From Novosphingobium aquimarinum (GTDB taxonomy: Bacteria > Pseudomonadota > Alphaproteobacteria > Sphingomonadales > Sphingomonadaceae), in the NCBI RefSeq assembly GCF_009746585.1, contig NZ_WRPO01000032.1, positions 1-36,236 on the forward strand: a DNA stretch of 36,236 nt. The letters run 5' to 3'. Under the pieces are notes generated by a model, which had not been told where the DNA came from, did no database searches, and saw only the letters and a program-made list of their open reading frames with translations. Below are positions 6,826 through 15,004 of the stretch, in pieces. The first letter of the stretch is position 1; each line of letters begins with the position of its first letter. A program made the position numbers and the translations under genes.

Positions 6826-8874
6826 CTATCGTCGCTTCTTTGGTCGACCTCTGGGCTTGCCGAATTTCTGATATTCCCGCGGCCTGAGGTTAAGCGGTCG
6901 CCTTGGAATATCAGGTAACAACTCGGCGAGCACTTCAACCAGTTCGACGAGTTGCCCAGGTTCGAAGTCATCATCGTAATGTTTGCCTTCCGTATCATTC
7001 GGCTCGTGACCGCCAAGGCCTTGCCGGTGCGCCTTGTTGAATATCTTGAGGCCGGTCTCATCCTCTTTGTCACGCAGGACATTGAACCCTAGAGTGCGAA
7101 CCGACGGAACGTCGACGTCCTTGCGACCACGCTTTCTGGAAGTGCCATTCGGGAACACCAGTTTGCGCAAGGGGCCGAAAAGATCCTTGTAGAAGCACTT
7201 GTCGGAATCCATCGTCGGGTGCAGGAACTCGGGGAAGAGAGCGCGATGGCCGGCTTCCCTCATGGCTGTCACGTAATCACCGAAGCCCAGATCGAGCAGT
7301 TTCCGCGCGATCGGAACCCTTCGAGTTGATGAGACGGTCTTGATGCGCCGCAGGCTGTTTTCCCGGATGTGGAGGTGAGGAACCTCATCATCGAGGACAA
7401 CGTCGGAGACAGACAGGCCTGCAATTTCGTCGGACCGCGCGAGCGTGGAGATAACCAGCGGCAGCACCCAGTAACTGCCGTCATGGATTACTTCATCGCC
7501 CGGTTCGAACCGCTGCCACAAACCGGCGCATCCATACCAGACAGGAGTCTCAAGCATTCTCCGCAATTCATCAGGGTGCCAGGGCAGCCGCCCGGCGTTC
7601 CGCTTCTGGTTGTTCTTGACCGACTGGCGTTCGCCCTGTTTCTTCGGATTGACCAAGGTCTTGCGAACCGCGGTGAAATTCAGTCCCTTGGGAGCCAGAT
7701 CTGGATCATGACCCTCCAGGTGCGTCATGAGGGCACTGATCCATGTCATGTGCTTGCGCTGCGTGACGAGCGACAGGCCGACGTAAGGCAGTCCTTCGGC
7801 ATCGGCGGCGGTCGGATCTTCATCCCATTTTCTTCGCAGGGCATCCCCGCGTTCGAGCGCTTCCTCGATTGTTTCCCTGACTTCCTTTCTGTTCTCATCT
7901 TTCCGCGTCCGGCCATAAACGACAGGAAGACGGTGAAAGAGGTCCTTCATGCCGATGAGGTGCTTCTGGGTAATGGCGTTGACGGGGATGTCTCCGTTCG
8001 CCGCGATGAAGATCCTGACCGCACCTTCGATATCGCGCTTGCGTCCCTTGTCCCACGCCCCGTCCTCGATCTTCTTCCGCAACGACTCCTTGGCGTAGAC
8101 GGAAAGCGGTGGAGCTACGACTGGCGGAGAACATTCGCTTGCAGCTGCGGGTGCCTCCTCCATGGCTTCATTCGCGGGCAGAACTGGAGCGGAAACAGCG
8201 GGCAATTCGTCGGCATTAGCAAGCCGTTCCAGATGTTTCGGCAACGGCCAGACATCGCCTTCCGGCAACGGCGATCCCAGCTCTTGGCAGGCTTCGATAT
8301 TGGCGTTTCTGTAGGCCGTAGCTGCAATCCGCGCACATGCGGAAAGGTTCTTCTCGCTCGGCTCGATACCCTGAGCACGCAGATCATCGGCGAGTTGCCC
8401 AGGCGAAATCGCGCGCTGGTGCCTGTGACGGCTTGCTATGGCGGCAAGTGCATCCGCATCGTTCTCGCCAAGACCACGCGCGACAAGCTCCTGATGGCTT
8501 TCCATGCTCGCATCGAGGAGCTGCGGTTCGGTGGCCAGCAGCGAGAAGTAGCGGGCGTAGTGGCGATTGAAAGCCAGATGATCATCGACCCGGCCCGGTT
8601 CCTGAAACTGCGCCATGATGATCCGGTCGAGCTCTCGCTCGAAGGCCTGCTTGTAGAGGCCGGGCATGTCGTCCGCCTTCATGCTGCGCCTCAGTAAAGG
8701 CATCTGTTCCATCATCGCGTCCTTTGCCAGATCGAGTTCGGCTGCACGCGATCGGGCCTGCTGAGGGCTCGCCGTGCGCAGCGATACCCTCACAATTGTA
8801 GTATGGGATGGAACAGAAGAGAAACGCAGGCGGGATTTCCACCAGAAGACGGGGCCGCGACGATAGAGAGCCAT
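6826..8874 (-). CDS. Large tyrosine recombinase / site-specific integrase
   Basis: The 682-residue protein begins MALYRRGPVFWW, like integrases with an N-terminal DUF6538-like arm-binding domain. It ends in a tyrosine recombinase catalytic domain. Visible active-site pieces are STLARSDEIAGL (Arg I), RRIKTVSSTRRVPI (beta-hairpin Lys), PSVRTLGF (the HxxR box, with Pro where His is usual), and GLGGHEPNDTEGKHY (His/Trp box and Tyr nucleophile). The frame stays open upstream through the tRNA gene, but the ATG at 8874 begins the recognisable domain. At 682 residues it is longer than most phage integrases. It lies between the island cargo and the 3' end of tRNA-Pro, the usual place for an integrase that uses that tRNA as attB. 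Family assignment is firm; excision activity is inferred. Confidence 0.85.
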   Translation of the reverse strand: MALYRRGPVFWWKSRLRFSSVPSHTTIVRVSLRTASPQQARSRAAELDLAKDAMMEQMPLLRRSMKADDMPGLYKQAFERELDRIIMAQFQEPGRVDDHLAFNRHYARYFSLLATEPQLLDASMESHQELVARGLGENDADALAAIASRHRHQRAISPGQLADDLRAQGIEPSEKNLSACARIAATAYRNANIEACQELGSPLPEGDVWPLPKHLERLANADELPAVSAPVLPANEAMEEAPAAASECSPPVVAPPLSVYAKESLRKKIEDGAWDKGRKRDIEGAVRIFIAANGDIPVNAITQKHLIGMKDLFHRLPVVYGRTRKDENRKEVRETIEEALERGDALRRKWDEDPTAADAEGLPYVGLSLVTQRKHMTWISALMTHLEGHDPDLAPKGLNFTAVRKTLVNPKKQGERQSVKNNQKRNAGRLPWHPDELRRMLETPVWYGCAGLWQRFEPGDEVIHDGSYWVLPLVISTLARSDEIAGLSVSDVVLDDEVPHLHIRENSLRRIKTVSSTRRVPIARKLLDLGFGDYVTAMREAGHRALFPEFLHPTMDSDKCFYKDLFGPLRKLVFPNGTSRKRGRKDVDVPSVRTLGFNVLRDKEDETGLKIFNKAHRQGLGGHEPNDTEGKHYDDDFEPGQLVELVEVLAELLPDIPRRPLNLRPREYQKFGKPRGRPKKRR

Positions 8875-8919
8875 GCCATATGAACCTTGGCTGCGAGGAG
8901 CAGGGCGGGACACAGTGCG

Positions 8920-8952
8920 GGCACAATCTGTGGCACAATTTGTGGCACAATC
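8920..8952. repeat. Three 12-bp direct repeats upstream of the integrase
   Basis: The core GGCACAAT occurs at 8920, 8932 and 8944 with an exact 12-bp period, as units GGCACAATCTGT, GGCACAATTTGT and GGCACAATCGGC. They lie between the integrase start and the 3' end of tRNA-Pro. Short direct repeats in this position are typical arm-type integrase sites or recombination-directionality-factor sites. That role is inferred from position. Confidence 0.6.
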
Positions 8953-9034
8953 GGCGCAAAAGATTCCCGACCATTTTCCTCGGTTGAAGGAAAACGGCGG
9001 AATTCTGCGGCTTAATGTCGGAAACGACGAAAAT

Positions 9035-9111
9035 TGGTCGGGGAGAGAGGATTCGAACCTCCGGCCCCTGCCTCCCGAAGACAGTGCTCTACCAGGCTGA
9101 GCTACTCCCCG
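9035..9111 (-). tRNA. tRNA-Pro (anticodon CGG)
   Basis: Read on the minus strand it folds as a full cloverleaf: acceptor CGGGGAG with CTCCCCG, anticodon stem CTGTC with GGCAG, and loop TTCGGGA with anticodon CGG. The T-arm contains GGTTCGAAT, and a CCA is encoded at 9037-9035. Its 3' end points to the integrase 160 bp away, so it is the probable attachment site of the island to the left. I found no second copy of the 3' tRNA segment between here and position 1. Confidence 0.95.
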
Positions 9112-9355
9112 ACCGGTCGCGCCGTCCGAGGACGGGCGAGGCAGGAGCGGGCCTATAGAGAGCAAGGCGCGCGGTGGCAAGCCGCCAATGGCGCTTTCCT
9201 GCGCGATGGCGAAATCAGGCGGGAAAACTGCGTTGCAAGCGGCCAATTTGCCGAACCGGAACGCGCGGCCGCTTCTGTTGGAGGTAACTGGTCGGCTTCG
9301 CTGCTTCCGCTCGCAGCGCTTGGCAGGGGCAGGCGGGGTGGCTAACCCTTCACCC

Positions 9356-10315
9356 ATGCACGAAATGCTTGCCAGTCGTCGTTCAGAGTCGCGCCCACAT
9401 TGGGAATGGCAGTACCTCGATCTGATGCGGCGCATCTGGGAGGATGGGGATGAGCGGATCGACCGCACAGGGGTCGGCACGCGATCACTGTTCGGCGCGA
9501 CAATCCGGTTCGATCTGTCCGGCGGGCTGATGCCGTTGCTCACCACCAAGCGGGTGTACTGGAAGACGGCCACGCGCGAGTTGCTGTGGTTTCTCACGGG
9601 CAGCACCAACATTCGGCCGCTGTGCGCTCAAGGCGTCGAGATATGGACCGACTGGCCGCTCGATCGCTATCGCCGCGAGACCGGGGAGGACATCGAACGC
9701 GCGGCGTTCTCGCGCCGAATCGTCGAAGACGCAGATTTCGCAGCAGACTGGGGCGACCTGGGGCCGGTATACGGCAAGCAATGGGTCGACTGGCCGGTCT
9801 ACGAGGCTGCCGGCGACGGGCTCTTTCGCCGTCGCGACCAGGGCGTCGATCAGGTCTCGCAAGTCGTCGAGAGCCTGCGCACCAATCCCGGCAGCCGGCG
9901 CCACATCATCGAAGGCTGGAACGTTGCGGAGCTCGACGCGATGGCCTTGCCGCCGTGTCACAAGACCTACCAGTTCCATGTCTCGAACGGCCGTCTATCC
10001 GGACTGCTCTACCAGCGCAGTTGCGATCTTGGGCTGGGCTTCGCATTCAATATGTGGTCGCTGGCCCTGTTGACGCGCATGCTGGCGCAGCAGTGCGGCC
10101 TTGAACCGGGCGAGGCGGTTTGGACGGGAGGCGACGTGCACCTTTACCTGAACCACGCCGATCTGGTCGAAGCGCAGCTCGATCGGGAACCGGAAGGCGA
10201 GGCGCGGCTTGTCATAGAACGCAGGCCCGACACGATATTCGGCTATGAAATCGAGGATTTTTCGGTCGTCGGTTATGCGCCGCAGTCCGCTATCAAGGCA
10301 CCTGTCGCGGTCTGA
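9356..10315 (+). CDS. thyA: Thymidylate synthase
   Basis: ThyA methylates dUMP to dTMP using 5,10-methylene-THF. The 319-residue protein shows RTGVGTRSLFG near the start, TRELLWFLTGSTNI, the catalytic box MALPPCHKTYQF (C201), LYQRSCDLGLGFAFN and DVHLYLNH. The stretch between TGSTN and YGKQW is longer than in the 264-residue E. coli enzyme, an insert also found in other bacteria. I chose the ATG at 9356 because the upstream part of the frame is not ThyA-like. The 244 bp between tRNA-Pro and this start show no other gene. thyA is the first core gene next to the island. Confidence 0.95.
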   Translation: MHEMLASRRSESRPHWEWQYLDLMRRIWEDGDERIDRTGVGTRSLFGATIRFDLSGGLMPLLTTKRVYWKTATRELLWFLTGSTNIRPLCAQGVEIWTDWPLDRYRRETGEDIERAAFSRRIVEDADFAADWGDLGPVYGKQWVDWPVYEAAGDGLFRRRDQGVDQVSQVVESLRTNPGSRRHIIEGWNVAELDAMALPPCHKTYQFHVSNGRLSGLLYQRSCDLGLGFAFNMWSLALLTRMLAQQCGLEPGEAVWTGGDVHLYLNHADLVEAQLDREPEGEARLVIERRPDTIFGYEIEDFSVVGYAPQSAIKAPVAV

Positions 10316-10345
10316 TTGACATTGCGTGCTTACGTAATATTATAT
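10316..10345 (+). promoter_or_regulatory. Sigma-70-like promoter of the bkd operon
   Basis: TTGACA at 10316-10321 is followed after 17 bp by ATTATA at 10339-10344, or after 18 bp by TTATAT. The spacer contains the 8-bp palindrome TTACGTAA (10330-10337), a possible operator. Transcription would start near 10350. This favours the ATG at 10398 over the in-frame ATG at 10353 for the next gene. Confidence 0.6.
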
Positions 10346-10397
10346 CCTAGTCATGCAACAATGCTACATGGCGGGCGAGTCTGAGGAGAGGCAAGGG

Positions 10398-11735
10398 ATG
10401 ACGGCGGACAAGCCTGACGGCGCAGACCCAGGGCCTCGCGCAGCGAGCGTCGGCCAACCGCGCGGCAACCTGCCGCCCCTTGAGCTCTACGTGCCGGAGC
10501 CGCGCTACCGACCGGGCGACGCTGTCGATTATTCGCATCTCGAAATTCCCGAAGCGGGTGCTCATTCCCGCCCCGACGAAACCTGCCCGCCGGTCGAGAC
10601 CCGGCCCTTGTGCGACGGGCTCGTTCGCGTCCTCGATGAGGAGAACCGGGCGGTCGGTGCCTGGGATCCAGGCCTGGACCCGGACACGCTGCGGCGCATG
10701 CTGCGCGTGATGGCGCTCACTCGCGCATTCGACGATCGGATGTATCGCGGCCAGCGGCAGGGCAAGACCAGCTTCTACATGAAGTGCACGGGCGAAGAGG
10801 CGATCTCGGTCGCGTCCGCTTTCGCGCTGGCGGACGACGACATGGTCTTTCCCAGTTATCGTCAGCAAGGCGTGCTGATCGCGCGCGGCTATCCGCTCGT
10901 CGAGATGATCAACCAGATCTACTCGAATCGCGCCGACCGGCTGAAGGGTCGCCAGTTGCCGATCATGTATTCGGCGAAGGACCACGGGTTCTTCTCGATC
11001 TCGGGCAATCTCGCGACGCAGTATCCGCAGGCTGTGGGCTGGGCGATGGCCAGCGCGATCAAGGGCGATACCCGGATTGCCACCAGCTTCATCGGCGAAG
11101 GCTCTAGCGCGGAAGGCGATTTTCACGCGGCGATGACCTTCGCTGCCGTCTACAACGCGCCGGTCGTGCTCAACGTGGTCAACAACCAGTGGGCGATTTC
11201 CAGCTTCTCGGGCTTTGCCGGGGCGGAGCGGGCGACGTTCGCCGCGCGTGCCGTCGGCTATGGCGTCGCGGGCTTGCGGGTCGACGGAAACGACGCGCTG
11301 GCAGTCTATGCCGCGATGCAATGGGCCGCGAATCGCGCTCGAGCCAACGCCGGGCCGACGCTGATCGAGCACTTCACTTATCGCGCCGAGGGACATTCGA
11401 CCTCGGACGATCCCAGCGCCTACCGCTCCGCGCAAGAGCGGGAGGAATGGCCGCTCGGCGATCCGGTGGCGCGGCTCAAAGCGCATCTCGTCGCACTCGG
11501 CGAGTGGGATGACGAGCGCCACGCGGCGATGGATCTCGAACTGGCCGAGCAGGTCAAGAAAGCCACCAAGGAAGCCGAAAAGAACGGCATTCTCGGCCAT
11601 GGTCTGCACCACCCGTTCCACACCATGTTCGAGGATGTCTTCGAGGACTTGCCCTGGCATCTCGAGGAGCAGGCCGAGCAGGCGATCCGGGAACGCCGCA
11701 CGAAATGGCCGAACTGGAAGGAGTTCTCCGAGTGA
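10398..11735 (+). CDS. bkdA1: Branched-chain 2-oxoacid dehydrogenase E1 alpha subunit
   Basis: E1alpha decarboxylates 2-oxoisovalerate and related acids from Val, Leu and Ile with thiamine diphosphate. It forms the E1 component with the next gene. The 445-residue protein has FYMKCTGEEA, VFPSYRQQGVLIARGYPL and the ThDP motif GEGSSAEGDFHAA...NNQWAIS. Phosphorylation-loop-like YRAEGHSTSDDPSAYR is also present. This pattern separates it from pyruvate dehydrogenase E1alpha. The start at 10398 has GAGGAGAGG about 10 bases upstream and fits the predicted promoter. The stop overlaps the start of the E1beta gene, so translation is probably coupled. Confidence 0.92.
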   Translation: MTADKPDGADPGPRAASVGQPRGNLPPLELYVPEPRYRPGDAVDYSHLEIPEAGAHSRPDETCPPVETRPLCDGLVRVLDEENRAVGAWDPGLDPDTLRRMLRVMALTRAFDDRMYRGQRQGKTSFYMKCTGEEAISVASAFALADDDMVFPSYRQQGVLIARGYPLVEMINQIYSNRADRLKGRQLPIMYSAKDHGFFSISGNLATQYPQAVGWAMASAIKGDTRIATSFIGEGSSAEGDFHAAMTFAAVYNAPVVLNVVNNQWAISSFSGFAGAERATFAARAVGYGVAGLRVDGNDALAVYAAMQWAANRARANAGPTLIEHFTYRAEGHSTSDDPSAYRSAQEREEWPLGDPVARLKAHLVALGEWDDERHAAMDLELAEQVKKATKEAEKNGILGHGLHHPFHTMFEDVFEDLPWHLEEQAEQAIRERRTKWPNWKEFSE

Positions 11736-12787
11736 GCGACGAAGAGGCTGCCCTTTCGCTCGCCAACGCGGCGTCTCGCCCGCTCAACATGATTGAGGCG
11801 ATCAACGAGGCGCTGGATCTGATGATGGCGCGCGATCCCGATGTCATCGTCATGGGCGAGGATGTGGGATATTTCGGCGGCGTGTTCCGCGCGACCGCCG
11901 GTCTACAGAACAAGTACGGCAAGAATCGGGTCTTCGATACTCCGATCAACGAATGCGGCATCATCGGCGCAGCGGTCGGTATGGCGGCGTACGGCTTGCG
12001 ACCGGTCCCCGAGATCCAGTTTGCCGACTACATCTATCCCGGGCTCGATCAGCTGATCTCGGAAGCCGCGCGGATGCGCTACCGTTCGGCGGGCGACTTC
12101 ACGGCGCCGCTGACGGTTCGCTCGCCCTTCGGTGGCGGTATTTTCGGCGGGCAGACGCACAGTCAGAGCCCCGAGGCGCTGTTCACGCATGTCGCGGGTT
12201 TGAAGACGGTCATTCCGTCCACACCCCACGATGCCAAAGGGCTGCTGATCGCGGCGATCGAGGATGATGATCCGGTCATCTTCTTCGAGCCAAAGCGCAT
12301 CTACAACGGCCCGTTCGGCGGCGACTACGATGCGCCCTCGAAGACCTGGAAGACCCATCCCGGCGGCAAAGTGCCCGAGGGGTATTATCATATCCCGCTC
12401 GGCAAGGCGCGAATGGTGCGCGAGGGCTCGGCGATGACCGTGCTGGTCTACGGCACGATGGTTCACGTGGCCGAGGCGGTTCTCGCGGCCAAAGGCATCG
12501 ACGCCGAAATCATCGATCTGCGCACGCTGGTCCCGCTCGACATCGAGGCGATCGAAACGTCTGTGGAGAAAACGGGCAAATGCTTGGTCATTCACGAGGC
12601 GACTCGCACGTCCGGCTTTGGCGCCGAGCTTGTCAGCCTCGTGCAGGAGCGCTGCTTCTATCACCTCGAGGCGCCGGTGGAACGAGTGACGGGCTTCGAC
12701 ACGCCCTATCCACACAGTCTCGAGTGGGCCTATTTCCCCGGTCCCGTCCGCATCGGCGAGGCGATCGACCGGCTGATGAGCGAGTAA
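11732..12787 (+). CDS. bkdA2: Branched-chain 2-oxoacid dehydrogenase E1 beta subunit
   Basis: The beta subunit completes the ThDP-binding E1 heterotetramer. Visible family features are VIVMGEDVGYFGGVFRAT, DTPINECGIIGAAVGMA, EIQFADYIYPGLDQL, GGQTHSQSPEALF and the C-terminal VTGFDTPYPHSLEWAYFPG. I chose the GTG at 11732, overlapping the E1alpha TGA as GTGA, with GGAAGGAG about 10 bases upstream. An ATG at 11705 inside E1alpha is the alternative. It is the second gene of the E1alpha-E1beta-E2 operon. Confidence 0.92.
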   Translation: MSDEEAALSLANAASRPLNMIEAINEALDLMMARDPDVIVMGEDVGYFGGVFRATAGLQNKYGKNRVFDTPINECGIIGAAVGMAAYGLRPVPEIQFADYIYPGLDQLISEAARMRYRSAGDFTAPLTVRSPFGGGIFGGQTHSQSPEALFTHVAGLKTVIPSTPHDAKGLLIAAIEDDDPVIFFEPKRIYNGPFGGDYDAPSKTWKTHPGGKVPEGYYHIPLGKARMVREGSAMTVLVYGTMVHVAEAVLAAKGIDAEIIDLRTLVPLDIEAIETSVEKTGKCLVIHEATRTSGFGAELVSLVQERCFYHLEAPVERVTGFDTPYPHSLEWAYFPGPVRIGEAIDRLMSE

Positions 12788-12791
12788 GACA

Positions 12792-14189
12792 ATGGCACGC
12801 TACACATTCCGCCTTCCCGATATCGGCGAAGGCATCGCCGAAGCCGAAATCGTCGCCTGGCACGTCAAGGTCGGCGATACCGTTGAGGAAGACGGCCGCC
12901 TGGCAGACATGATGACCGACAAGGCGACGGTCGAGATGGAAAGCCCGGTTTCGGGCAAGGTCCTCGAAGTGGCCGGCGCGGAAGGCGATGTCGTCGCGAT
13001 CGGCTCGCCACTGGTGGTGATCGAGATCGAAGGCGAAGTGGCCGACGATCACGGGGCGCCTGGGCCGGCTTCCGAAGAAGTCGAGGAGCGGATCGAGGCG
13101 GAAAATCCCGATGCCGGCGACGTCGATCGTGCCGTAAAGGCGGCGGGGCAGGGGTCATCCGATGGTGACGGCCCTTCGACAAGCGCAGAGCGAGCGGATG
13201 TTGGGACCGAGGCGGCGCCCGCGCCTACACCCGCTCCCAAACCCGCTCAGGCCGAGCCTGTCGAAGCCCGCGCGCCGACGCCAGCGCCCACCCCCGCTTC
13301 GCCATCCGCAAGCGCCAGCAAAGTCCTCGCCAGCCCCGCCGTGCGCAAGCGCGCGAAGGACCTTGGCATCGATCTGGGCGAAGTCCGCCCCGCCGAGGAT
13401 GGCCGCGTGCGCCACGGCGATCTCGATGCCTTCCTTGCTTACAACGCTTCGGGCGGCTTCCAGCCCGCCGGGACCAAGGGCAGCGACGAGCAGGTTCGAG
13501 TCATCGGCCTCAGGCGACGGATCGCGGAGAACATGGCCGCGTCGAAGCGCAACATTCCGCACTTCGCCTATGTCGAGGAATACGATCTCACCGCGCTGGA
13601 GGAAGCGCGCGCGCAGTTGAATGCGCATCGCGGGGAACGGCCCAAGCTGACGATGCTGCCGTTTCTGATCACCGCGATCTGTCGCCTGATCCCGAAGTTT
13701 CCGATGCTCAACGCGCACTACGACGATGAGGCGGGCGTGGTGACGCGCTATGGTTCCGTGCACATGGGCATGGCTGCGCAGACCCCGGCCGGGCTCATGG
13801 TGCCGGTGATTCGCGATGCGCAGGACCGCAACTTGTGGCAGCTCGCCAACGAGATCGCCCGGTTGGCGGCGGCAGCGCGCGACGGGTCCGCGAAGTCGTC
13901 CGAATTGTCCGGCTCGACCATCACGCTGACATCGCTCGGCCCGATGGGCGGCGTCGCGACGACGCCAGTGATCAACCGTCCCGAAGTCGCGATCATTGGC
14001 CCCAACCGCATCGTCGAGCGCCCGATGTACGTGACCGATGCGAGCGGGCAAGAGCGGATCGAGAAGCGCAAGACGATGAACATCTCGATGAGCTGCGATC
14101 ACCGCGTCGTCGATGGCTGGGATGCCGCCAGCTTCGCGCAGGAGCTCAAGACCCTGCTGGAAGCGCCCTCGCTGCTGCTGGCGGGGTAA
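12792..14189 (+). CDS. bkdB: Branched-chain 2-oxoacid dehydrogenase E2 (lipoamide acyltransferase)
   Basis: E2 forms the core of the complex and moves the acyl group from E1 to CoA by way of lipoyl-lysine. The 465-residue protein has one lipoyl domain with K44 in MMTDKATVEME, a long Ala/Pro linker, a peripheral subunit-binding domain (SPAVRKRAKDLGIDLGEV) and an acyltransferase domain. That domain ends in SCDHRVVDGWD with H437 and D441 of the HxxxDG box. It starts four bases after the E1beta stop. The linker contains a pair of REP-like palindromes read in frame. The E3 lipoamide dehydrogenase gene is not in this window. Confidence 0.92.
   Translation: MARYTFRLPDIGEGIAEAEIVAWHVKVGDTVEEDGRLADMMTDKATVEMESPVSGKVLEVAGAEGDVVAIGSPLVVIEIEGEVADDHGAPGPASEEVEERIEAENPDAGDVDRAVKAAGQGSSDGDGPSTSAERADVGTEAAPAPTPAPKPAQAEPVEARAPTPAPTPASPSASASKVLASPAVRKRAKDLGIDLGEVRPAEDGRVRHGDLDAFLAYNASGGFQPAGTKGSDEQVRVIGLRRRIAENMAASKRNIPHFAYVEEYDLTALEEARAQLNAHRGERPKLTMLPFLITAICRLIPKFPMLNAHYDDEAGVVTRYGSVHMGMAAQTPAGLMVPVIRDAQDRNLWQLANEIARLAAAARDGSAKSSELSGSTITLTSLGPMGGVATTPVINRPEVAIIGPNRIVERPMYVTDASGQERIEKRKTMNISMSCDHRVVDGWDAASFAQELKTLLEAPSLLLAG
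13172..13269. repeat. Inverted pair of sphingomonad REP-like elements inside the E2 coding region
   Basis: The core CTTCGACA...AGCGG at 13174-13197 recurs in inverted form at 13243-13266, matching 18 of 24 positions, with about 45 bp between the copies. Both copies resemble the CTTCGACAAGCTCAG-type intergenic palindromes I associate with sphingomonad genomes. Here they lie in frame in the disordered linker of the E2 subunit, at about residues 127-135 and 151-159. This suggests insertion tolerated by the linker. Confidence 0.55.
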
Positions 14190-14222
14190 GGGCGGACGCT
14201 ACCCGCTTAGGCGCTCTGTGTC

Positions 14223-14720
14223 TCAGTGCACGATCGCGCTGTAGGCGATCTGGCCCGCGCCTCGCCGTGCGGTCTCGGCGGAAATGCGCCAGCGCACGTG
14301 GGTCACGTCCTCGGGCGTCGCCTGGCGGTCACCGATCCGCAAGGTGCCGATCCGGCCCCACGTCCGGCCTCCGTCGACCGAGACTTCCTGCAGGCGCCGG
14401 GCGCTGTCTTCGTAGGAGATACCCTCGGGCAGCGGATTGACGATGGTGAAGCCGCCATCGCCCGCGAGGCGATACCAGCGCACGATCGTGACGACCCTGT
14501 CGCCGCGTGAAAAGCGCTCCGCGGGCTCGAGCCGGCGGAGACCCGGCGCCGCACTCTCACGGAAGACTTCGGATTGCGTCTTTACGACCGGAGCGGCCGC
14601 GACCGGCAGCCCCCAGACCAGACCGATGGCGATGACGCCGCGCAAGGCGACACGATGCAATGGCGCGACACGATGCGTTGGCACCCGGCAAACCCCCTGT
14701 AATGTCCGGTTCGGACACAC
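14223..14720 (-). CDS. Secreted conserved hypothetical protein
   Basis: A 165-residue frame with a hydrophobic stretch (GVIAIGLVWGLPVAAAPVV) ending in an AxA-like signal peptidase site, followed by a compact, mostly beta-looking domain. Recognisable parts are FSRGDRVVTIVRWYRLAG, FTIVNPLPEGISY and VSVDGGRTWGRIGTLRIG. This resembles conserved-repeat or DUF11-like exported proteins, but I do not recognise a named family. The only ATG is at 14720; in-frame GTG codons nearer the signal peptide are possible true starts. It converges on the E2 gene. Confidence 0.7.
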   Translation of the reverse strand: MCPNRTLQGVCRVPTHRVAPLHRVALRGVIAIGLVWGLPVAAAPVVKTQSEVFRESAAPGLRRLEPAERFSRGDRVVTIVRWYRLAGDGGFTIVNPLPEGISYEDSARRLQEVSVDGGRTWGRIGTLRIGDRQATPEDVTHVRWRISAETARRGAGQIAYSAIVH

Positions 14721-14816
14721 GGCACTCTGCGCGGATAGTCACGAAAATGTGGTTAACACAGGGTTCCGCCGCCTCGGATTCGATACGGCTTGTGGAAAGA
14801 TGACAGATCGGATGGA

Positions 14817-14851
14817 AGGCTGTTGACAGCCTAGGCGCCCTAGCCTAGTGG
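14817..14851 (+). promoter_or_regulatory. Putative tRNA-Asp promoter with overlapping palindrome
   Basis: TTGACA at 14823-14828 is followed after 17 bp by TAGTGG at 14846-14851, a weak -10, about 30 bases upstream of the tRNA-Asp gene. The -35 box is embedded in a perfect inverted repeat AGGCTGT-TG-ACAGCCT (14817-14832). The site is tentative because the -10 is poor. Confidence 0.4.
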
Positions 14852-14881
14852 CGCGGCTCCCCAAGCGGCGCACGCTCAAAC

Positions 14882-14958
14882 GCGGGTGTAGCTCAGATGG
14901 TTAGAGTGCCGGCCTGTCACGCCGGAGGTCGCGGGTTCAAGTCCCGTCACTCGCGCCA
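14882..14958 (+). tRNA. tRNA-Asp (anticodon GTC)
   Basis: A full cloverleaf is present: acceptor GCGGGTG with CACTCGC, anticodon stem CCGGC/GCCGG around the loop CTGTCAC (anticodon GTC), T-loop GGTTCAAGTC, discriminator G and encoded CCA at 14956-14958. Confidence 0.96.
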
Positions 14959-15004
14959 CTTGGGGAATTTTACCGGCCGCAGGCGATCGTAAACGACCAC
15001 GCGA

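Noticed and set aside
1..9034. A second tRNA-Pro 3' end as distal att site
   Set aside because: Only short matches to the T-loop sequence (such as ggttcgaa near 1801) occur, none long enough to be an attachment repeat.
8875..9612. Open frame extending the integrase upstream through the tRNA-Pro gene
   Set aside because: The extension is antisense to thyA and sense through a tRNA. The recognisable protein starts at ATG 8874.
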